Assembly (NCBI GenBank): GCA_958510875.1
Contig: OY294069.1
Coordinates: 165,043,111-165,107,110 of the forward strand
Length of the DNA stretch: 64,000 bases
Direction: 5' to 3'
From: Endomychus coccineus
Lineage: Eukaryota; Arthropoda; Insecta; Coleoptera; Endomychidae
A program made the position numbers and the translations under genes. Positions within the stretch are counted from its first letter, which is position 1, and each line of letters begins with the position of its first letter. Positions 57,151-64,000 of the stretch are shown here, piece after piece. The notes beneath the pieces were generated by a model. That model was not told the origin of the DNA. It did not search any database and saw only the letters and a program-made list of their open reading frames with translations.

Positions 57151-58555
57151 AATTATTATTATTATTATTATTACTTGAGGGGGGAAATTGCGGCCCCCCT
57201 GGTGAACGATTCCTGAAGAGGTTAACACCAGCTTCGTGATATATTATTTAAACATCGTCCTAGTGGAGCAGTTCGCACTCCAGAGTGCCCGAGGTAGACA
57301 AACCTACTCAACTCCCAGTCGGGACCGGGTAGGTGGTTAATGCCCTGAAGAGGTTTAGCACCATCTTCGTATCTAGTTTCTTGATCTCATCAACGTCACA
57401 TACCTCTACCGAGAGCGCTCTGCATCTTGGGGGGATCAGTGTTACGCATCTGCACAGAATGTGCATTGAGTTTTCGTTTTCCGTTTGCACCACCTGCACA
57501 AAGGCGAATCGCCATGGTTCGTCCTGTGGAGGTGGTAGTTAAACGGTCCCTGTCATATCAGTATCTGTGGCATCGGTTTTAACCACGTTCTTCACTTTCT
57601 GAGTCCAGTCTTCCCTAATGTGCGGTCCAACCAGTGCTTGCGACAGCTTGCAACTGTTCACTAGTTTCCACTCTTCCGAGTGTTGTGTTCTGAGCCAACA
57701 GTGGATTGTCTATTTGATGCTACTCTTCGAGATGCCCACCGCTGGTTCTGGGCTTATTAGGAGTTCTATAGCCCCCAGTTAATTAATTTCTCCTTATTGC
57801 AGAGTGACTTCGTCTAGGCCAAGATTGTTTAGCGTATTGATGCACTCCCCCACCAGCTTCCACGTTATTCTCATGCTACCCAGCGCAGCAAGACTGCTTT
57901 GATATATGTGAATATACTGATGTGGGCTTGCATTCTTTCGTCCAGCGCTATTTGGACACAGCGCAGTATTGCCAGTATATCCGTGTGGAGAATGGTGACG
58001 TTTGCCCAGGGGTATAGAAATACTTTGACCTGGGCGCCTGCGGTATATCAATGCTCACGCCTACTCATGGTATCTGGCTCTATCAGTGAACCAGATTTCA
58101 CCATTGGTTGGCAGGGCTGATTGGTTATTGTTTAACCAATCTTCTCTGGGGTATGCTTATACGATACTTCTTATCAGAGGTGTTTGGCGGTGTCATCCCA
58201 TCCGTTCTCATTGAGTGAATAGGGTGTGTTTCACCACTGATTGGTAGTAAGGTGTGGCTACCGTTTGCCTTCCAGTCCAATTGATATAAATCTGTGAAGA
58301 GCTTTTGTTGCCGCACTTTTATTGTCAGGTGGAGTGGTTCAACCTTCATTAGCGCTCCAAGTGCGGCCCTGGGAGCGCTTTTCGTGCACACCTACGATGA
58401 GCTTTTTCAGATGCCACAGAATTGATTTGGTCGTCCTGAGCTCTGTTCTTTTCCACCACACCACAGAGACGTATGTCAACCTCGGTTCAAGGACGGCTTC
58501 GGAGATCCACATTATGGTGTTTGTGCTGATACCCCAATTGTGGCCAATAACCCTT
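57151..58555 (-). pseudogene. LINE 3' half: end of reverse transcriptase plus RNase H, (AAT)n tail
   Basis: On the minus strand, 58390-58555 reads MWISEAVLEPRLTYVSVVWW (end of the reverse transcriptase). Then come GALMKVEPLHLTIKVRQQ and an RNase H region with QSISIPLGK, HQYIHIYQSSLAAL and KLVGECINTLNNLGLDEVTL. The terminal domain has NENSMHILCRCVTL. Frameshifts are frequent. The 3' end is CCCCCCTCAAGT followed by (AAT)n at 57151-57172. This LINE belongs to the RNase H-bearing groups (I/R1/LOA-like) and is distinct from the 28-31 kb element. Confidence 0.83.
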
Positions 58556-58565
58556 CTCTCATGTA

Positions 58566-59228
58566 TCCATCACACCATCATCATCATCACTTGAGGGGAG
58601 AGGGCTCAAACCCCCAATGCACTTAGGCCACTTAATTGGGCCCTTTGGGCGCCCCGTGGTCAGATATCTATTCTCTTTTAGCGGGTTTACGGCCCGCCAG
58701 AAACCCAGAATATTGCCAGTGCTGGCTTCCATAAGTTCTTCTGGGAGCAGTCTTGATACTCCGAATGTCGGTGCCTGAGGGATGCTAATGCTGGGCATTC
58801 CAACAGGGTGTGAGATGCAGTTTCTTCCGCCTATCTGCATTTCCTACATATTGGGTCATTTGTGATGCCCATAGATGTTTGTTAAGACGACCGGTTAGAA
58901 TCCAAAGGAGTTTCTTTGACAGCCTAGACTCAGGCTATTTGATGAAGAGCTTGTTCTGCCTCATGGGTGGTGATTCTCGCCACAGTTCAGACCACTCTTT
59001 ATTCAATTGGCCTAGAAGGGCGAGACCCCAGACAGCCAGTGTGTCCCTGCATTTTTTGACAAGCCTTGATGTGACTGGGTGATTTGAGAGTTCCCAGAGT
59101 TGACCCGGCTGTGCAAATAGATATGCGCCTATTTACATAGTTTCTTCGCAGGTTTTCCATGACACAAGTCAATATTGCGAAGACCTCCGCCTGAAAAACC
59201 GTGCAGTAAGCGCCTAGAGTCATTGAGA
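58566..59228 (-). pseudogene. Second LINE 3' end with RNase H remnant and (GAT)n tail
   Basis: The minus-strand frame at 58999-59228 reads GAYCTVFQAEVFAILTCV (RNase H start with catalytic Glu) and NRRISICT. Then come AEETASHTLLECPAL (59228-58800 region) and FGVSRLLPEELMEASTGNIL. The 3' end CCCCTCAAGT is followed by (GAT)n at 58571-58592, directly abutting the 5' end of the 57151-58555 copy. The same terminal CCCCTCAAGT links the two copies to one family, with diverged tails. Confidence 0.8.
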
Positions 59229-59503
59229 TAGTTATCCTTGGCCATCATACCATACAAATGTAATCTATATGAAACAAACAGGAATACTGGACCAAGCGGT
59301 CTTTCATGGCTACAAACTTATTGGTACTTATGAAATAAAAATTAAAACGGAGAACGTCAGATTAGATATATGCAATTTCTGCAATGCCTTAACCTCACAG
59401 GCCTCTGGGAGGACGCTACTGATACTATCGATAAAAATTACTATAGCCATACATACAATAGCTTCGTCTAAATAAGGCAATTCTATAACTCAAAATGACT
59501 CAC
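59229..59503. other. Spacer, likely intron downstream of the HECW exon
   Basis: Directly follows the exon donor on the minus strand; no other feature seen. Confidence 0.5.
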
Positions 59504-59757
59504 CTCAGCAGTATAGTAAGATGTACATCATGACTCAATCGATCTAAGGCGGATGTACCATCAACCCGAACGGTGTTCACTTTGTCCCTCAGCGAAATTG
59601 AAGTTCCAATGGGTGAATGACGTTCTCGAAGAATGTCGAAAATGTTGGGTTGGCGCAAAAACGCCACTACTTTATCGTTATAAGCTATAGGAACATCGGG
59701 GGTGCCATTAATTGGTGCGCTGTTGGCAGAGCCGGGTCTCGGAGGAGGAGTTGGTGC
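59504..59757 (-). CDS. HECW: Internal exon of a HECW-type (NEDD4 family) E3 ubiquitin ligase
   Basis: On the minus strand the exon follows TTTACTTTTTCCAG (polypyrimidine tract plus AG, 59758-59760) and ends at a GTGAGT donor (59498-59503). Its 254 bp encode 84 residues: a Pro-rich start (APTPPPRPGSANSAP), then YNDKVVAFLRQPNIFDIL, LRDKVNTVRVDGTSALDRLS and HDVHLTILL. This matches the helical segment just before the HECT domain of HECW1/HECW2. The phase-2 end (AG) would give Ser with the next exon, matching the conserved LLSLFEEEI. HECW proteins transfer ubiquitin to substrates through the HECT cysteine; that domain lies in exons not found here. The frame is intact and G+C-richer than its surroundings, unlike the transposon relics. 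Confidence 0.85.
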
Positions 59758-60418
59758 CTGGAAAAAGTAAACGGTATCATTGCTTCAATAAGAATTAAAA
59801 AATATATAGGTAATCCAAAATTGTATTGTCTATTTTTGTTTGTATGTACCTAGTCCTTCAATATATCCACCTAAGTTAGTAAACTGTAAATACTGCTGTG
59901 ATGGCATTTTGAATTAAATGTTTCATGTACAATGAAAGATAATATTCAACAATCAATATACTCATAAACTGTTAGATAGTATTTAATAGCTTGTGCTAGT
60001 GATAATACACACATCACCTGTTTGACCGATATAGAAGTAAAATGTTATAGATATTATGTAAACAACGATGTCATTGCTTGATAAAATGTTCTCAATTTTT
60101 TTCAAAGGTTATTTATTGTTTCTGCAATTACGTAATTATTGTAAATGAGAGGGCTCAAATAGTCTTTAACGTATGTTACTGTTTGTGTTAACGTGTAACA
60201 TTCAACTATGAATAAGTAATGCTGACAAACAAATCGTTTCACCACAGTATGGCATCTTCATAGATTGGAGTCCATCAACTACAGCTAACTGTAAAATTAT
60301 GTCCTCAAATATTAGAAATTATTCTGAATGTGGTAGAAACTTAGGAATGGGGGTAGTCGATGGTTTGGGTGGGAGTTTACTTGAAAAATTGTTGAAAAAA
60401 AGATAAAATAAATGTAGA
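59758..60418. other. Likely intron upstream of the HECW exon
   Basis: A+T-rich; begins with the acceptor and polypyrimidine tract of the exon. No other feature seen. Confidence 0.5.
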
Positions 60419-60502
60419 GTTTATAGGCTGAAGTGTGATGACTGTAGTGCCTTGTACATAGGACAAACTGGACGTGATTTCAGTTTAACGTTCCACGAAC
60501 AT
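60419..60502 (+). pseudogene. Penelope-like GIY-YIG domain fragment
   Basis: The plus frame reads VYRLKCDDCSALYIGQTGRD and FSLTFHEH then stop. The pattern VYxxxCxxCxxxYIGQTGRxxxxRxxEH is the GIY-YIG domain of Penelope-like elements, though the catalytic Arg is replaced (TFHEH). About 28 codons remain. It differs from the 32-34 kb family, so it represents another PLE lineage. Confidence 0.7.
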
Positions 60503-60769
60503 TAGACAAATTATATACTCAAAAAAGAACATCACCTTTGAGAACATAATCACAATTTAACCCCTAATTCCGATATTTTACATACCTCTTAATGCACCAT
60601 AAAAAATTTAAGGTACACTTTTCATCAATTTTTTTATTGCTCATTTTTGTTTAACATAAAAAGGAATAGTTGAAAAATGCTTAAAATTTAAAAAAATGTG
60701 ACTGCTTCCCAGGACTGTAAATAGAAATAACGTATTTGTTAATTCGGGCTTCAAAAACAAATCTATATT
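60503..60769. other. Spacer, no recognised feature
   Basis: A+T-rich, nothing recognised. Confidence 0.4.
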
Positions 60770-61074
60770 TTACACTCTATGGTAAGTTTTGAAACACGGA
60801 ATGACGCAGAGAGGAACATGGCAGTCAGGACACATATATCTCGTTTCCTTCCCAATTTTCTTATTACGATCATCCCATTTTATTGAACATACAAAACACT
60901 GCCGAGTGTGGTTCTCTTTTTTTTGCGTCGGTGGTATGAAGCCTGGAAAGTGCCGCGGTGATATTCGTAGAGGTGTATGGATGTTTGAAGGACGTTCAAT
61001 TCTTGATGTGCATATCAATTTAAATTTTTCAACAGACAATTTGATTACATCAGGAGCACCTGATTTTTTGTAAA
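60770..61074 (-). pseudogene. piggyBac transposase C-terminal zinc-ribbon fragment
   Basis: The minus-strand frame reads KSGAPDVIKLSVEKFKLIC, RHFPGFIPPTQKKENHTRQC, then CFVCSIKWDDRNKK, TRYMCPDCHVPLCVIPCFKT and YHRV with a stop. The spacing C-x2-C, C-x2-C, C-x4-C-x3-H is the cysteine-rich C-terminal domain of piggyBac transposases, which binds the transposon ends. The catalytic DDD core is not present upstream (above 61074), so this is a solitary 3' fragment; no piggyBac terminal repeat was recognised. Confidence 0.87.
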
Positions 61075-61851
61075 GTCTCTGTCCAGAACGGTACTTTGCC
61101 AGAGCATAACAAAAATGATTTGAAACAATTTATTAATATTAATTGTTTAAAAGTTTTTGTGTAATTTGAGTTTTATTCTCCAACTTCAGAAGAATTAAAA
61201 ATTCAAAGTGTATATAATATATTTGAAAAATAATTGGTAAAATTAATTGTCCATTAGGAAATTTTAGATTTTAGTCATGTATTGAATCAATTAAAGCAAT
61301 ATCAAATTAATAAGAAGGAAAATTATTCCAATATACCAGCTTAAATTTTTATAATTATTGTTGATAAAATGGAAAAATGTTTTATTTCACCTATTTTCGA
61401 AGTAACATATTTATTTGATTTTAATCAATTAGTTTATTTTATTTCTCCCAAACGTATAACAACTCAATAAACCAGAAAGGCTAAGACCTTTTGTTAGAAA
61501 TGTACTAGAATAATATGTTTCAATAAAATTAATATTAAATTTGGAATAAATGATCCATTTACAATTCAATTTAAATGAATTTATCCTTGTAATCGCCGAA
61601 TTAAATAAAATATGATGAGAATATCAGGAAATTAATAAAATTACTTAATTTCAAAATAAGTGAAACACCACTGCCATTGTACTCCGTGTTACCACAATGA
61701 TCATTCTTTATTTGCTATCAATGCTGAATCTATTTCATATTATAATGAGACTGTAGCAATCGTTTATTCAACAGCGGCTTCATACATGCATTGCTTTGTT
61801 AATTTATTCATTTATTTATAAACCTAGTACGGACGCTTGGTTCATTCTAGA
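61075..61851. other. Spacer, no recognised feature
   Basis: A+T-rich; no piggyBac core motifs found. Confidence 0.45.
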
Positions 61852-63300
61852 TATACTGGGTGTAGTAAGTTAAGTCGTCACTATTGCTACCTTAGTTATT
61901 ATTGGAGCTACGAAGTCGTTTAAATTAGCAAACTATTGACATTTCTTCTGCTGACTACAATGGTGAATATAGAAAAACAATTGCACATCGCGTTTGTGCG
62001 GTATTTGGACAAAATATATTTTTTTCAATGGAACACCCTGCATATTTTTGTACTAATCGATGGAAAATCAGTATCTGCACAAAATCATCACTTATAATTT
62101 TTTCATAATAACATTATGCTTATTACTTAATATTAAAAACGGCTTTTTCACATCTTGAAAATTGTGATTTGCTGAAAACATATGTGTATTGTCAATAAAA
62201 TTCCGAGAAAGCACTTCAACGTTGCAGTGAATTATTTCCCGACCGCGAATTACCAAATCGACGTTACTTTATATTGTTACATCGAAGATTTGGAAATAAT
62301 TTTGTTAGAAAAAAAAGTAAGAAGAGACATATCGTTTCAGAAGAAATAGAAATTACTGTTTTAGAATATTTTGAAGCCCACCCAAACAATTCTATTCAAG
62401 AGATTGTTAAAAGAAGCCGGTATTGTTTGTAATACTATTCAAAGAATTCTGAATAAATATAAACTCAAACCATACAAATCTCAATTAGTTCAAACACTAG
62501 AACCAGGTTACAACGCGAAATTGCAGTTCTGCAGATGGTTCATTACAAATGCACCAAGATGCCAACTTTGGAACAAAAATTATATGGAGTAACGGATAAA
62601 ATGATCACTATTGGAGCAGAGAAAACCCCTCACTAATTCATCCGCATAATCCTCCGAGACGGTTTAGCGTTAATGTTTGATGTGCTAGAATTATTAGTCC
62701 ACATTTCTATCATGGTTCATTGACAGGATAACGTTACATCCAATTGTCTGCGATATTAGGAGAGGTGTTAGACGATATGGATTTGGTCGCCGTCAAGAAA
62801 TGAATTTCAAAACAAGACGGAACATCTGCCCATAATGCAAAAGGAGTTCGAATACTTTTGCAAGACTATTTTAGGAACAATTGGATCGCTACGAACGACC
62901 CTGTTAATTGGCCCCCTCGTTCACCGGACATGACGCCATTCGATTTTTATTTTTGGGGTTATCTTAACCAAGAATTTTACAAAACTGGATACAATACCTT
63001 AGGATGGCTACAAAATAATATAACTAATGCGATACATTTTACTGATGGTAGGCAACACGCAGTGTCTTCAACAGAGCCCAAAAATGTATCGAACAAGGTG
63101 GCGACGTTTTTGAACATTTATCTAGAAGATTAATGGATCAGTTTTCAATATTTTTTCTTGATAACTCGCTTAATATTAATTATTATGAAAAAATTATTAG
63201 TGATGATTTTTTGCAGAGAATGATTTTCCATCGATTAGTGCAAAAATATACACGGTGTTTCATTGAAAATATAACCGAACTTAGTACTATACCCAGTATA
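61852..63300 (+). mobile_element. Mariner relative (DUF4817 / DD41D-type) with inverted ends
   Basis: The left end TATACTGGGTGTAGTAAGTT (61852 on) is inverted at the right as ACTATACCCAGTATA (ending 63300), with TA at the extreme ends. Similarity resumes further in: TTCAATGGAACACCCTG and TACTAATCGATGGAAAATCA (62029-62080) match the inverse of 63168-63268. The left side therefore has about 140 bp of unmatched sequence (61876-62010). The element is about 1.45 kb with a decayed transposase. Confidence 0.82.
62190..63132 (+). pseudogene. Mariner/IS630-like transposase (DUF4817-type), heavily mutated
   Basis: Frames in order give LQRCSELFPDRELPNRRYFI, ITVLEYFEAHPNNSIQEI, AGIVCNTIQRILNKYKLKPY and KLQFCRWFITNA (helix-turn-helix region). 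Later come KQDGTSAHNAKGVRILLQDY (second catalytic Asp) and NWPPRSPDMTPFDFYFWGYL (third Asp), with 41 residues between the two Asps, as in DD41D elements. The block with the first Asp (62560-62700) is badly decayed. The same family is found at 2193-3203 and 49610-49870. Confidence 0.83.
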
Positions 63301-63477
63301 GGTATAGTATATTATGAAATTACATAAAATTGATATAAGCCAACTAGCTAATTAAAACACTGAATTGAAAAATTATGTTCTGAGTTGGTTAGTTGGTTGA
63401 ATCTACTCAAGAACAATCACAAGCGGTTTTGTTCGTTTTAGATAGAGTTCTTCAATATTGTGATTTTACAATTTAAA

Positions 63478-63537
63478 CCACTAGGGGTAGATGGTTCTTC
63501 CATAGCGGAATCATGCCAGCTGCTGCCATCTAGTGGT
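63478..63537. repeat. Short imperfect inverted repeat
   Basis: CCACTAGGGGTAGATGG at about 63478 faces CCATCTAGTGG at about 63525. No insertion context was recognised; possibly a small stem-loop or remnant of a short element. Confidence 0.4.
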
Positions 63538-64000
63538 GTTCATAGCAAGCTTTAGTCTTTAGATATTGCTCGTTCACAGAGATCTCTTATCTGTACGTAA
63601 TGGTTTTCGGCGTCAGGTCTGAATAATTCCGGGTGATCATCTTCCCCAATCATAATTCCAATTTATAAGACACCGTACAAAAATGTGTTTGATCCATCGA
63701 TAACGAAAACTTTGTGAAAAAGTAAAGTAAAAGTAAAACTATTAAAAGTAGTAAAAATTTTTCAGCATTTTTTTTTGTAATCTGAGGTAGACTATATTTT
63801 CATATCTTAATTAATTGAATACTTATGAACTATTATTAGACTTAGTACATTTAATCTAGTTTTCGAAATTAACTTATGCCAAACTTTTGTATTCCAACTT
63901 TCGGGGCGGAAATTTTGACTTCGGAACCCCAAAATGAAAATTTTCACAATTGTTTATAAGCGAAATATCATTTTTTTTCTAGAGTCAGTTATTTCAGATC
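63538..64000. other. Spacer to window end
   Basis: A+T-rich; nothing recognised. Confidence 0.4.

Overview
The window is A+T-rich eukaryotic DNA, most likely from an insect or other arthropod. It has no operons or ribosome-binding sites, coding matches are broken up, and one exon carries good splice signals. It also shows the usual arthropod mix of transposons: hAT, mariner relatives with an insect-type helix-turn-helix, MULE, piggyBac, Helitron/helentron, non-LTR retrotransposons and Penelope-like elements (PLEs). Nearly all recognisable sequence is transposable-element DNA, much of it nested and decayed. The species cannot be named from the sequence.

The only host-gene evidence is a 254-bp exon on the minus strand (59504-59757). 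It encodes the segment just before the HECT domain of a HECW-type (NEDD4 family) E3 ubiquitin ligase. If transcription runs toward lower coordinates, part or all of the rest of the window could be a large intron of that gene; no second exon was found.

Layout. 1-4038: a minus-strand hAT element carrying a complete mariner-like element with roughly 0.55-kb terminal inverted repeats (1679-3880). 4771-6711 and 9526-11231: two copies, in opposite orientation, of a short hAT family; the second has a perfect 8-bp target duplication and sits inside the relic of a third hAT (8927-about 11490). About 11.5-18.9 kb: mostly featureless. 18981-21262 and 27044-27736: non-autonomous inverted-repeat elements with shared modules. 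22.2-26.6 kb: LINE fragments and hammerhead-ribozyme motifs of PLE origin. 28621-31660: a LINE with an uninterrupted 901-codon frame. 31989-35750: a MULE relic with matching ends, carrying a PLE (32247-34602) with a 13-bp target duplication and a hammerhead motif. 35810-36997: the helicase end and endonuclease domain of a helentron. 38.6-40.4 kb: LINE and PLE fragments. 40458-42571, 47770-49468 and 53095-54558: three long palindromic (foldback) elements. 43.9-45.4 kb: a PLE interrupted by a LINE 3' end. 49.6-51.9 kb: mariner, LINE and PLE fragments. 55666-56838: a tandem repeat of about 0.5-kb units. 57151-59228: two RNase H-bearing LINE 3' ends. 59504-59757: the HECW exon. 60.4-61.1 kb: PLE GIY-YIG and piggyBac zinc-ribbon fragments. 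61852-63300: a decayed DD41D-type mariner relative with both ends.

The points most worth following up are the self-cleaving ribozyme motifs of two PLE families, the three long palindromes (one carrying a possible captured terminal exon in each arm), the hAT family amplified with a shared frameshift, and the HECW exon.
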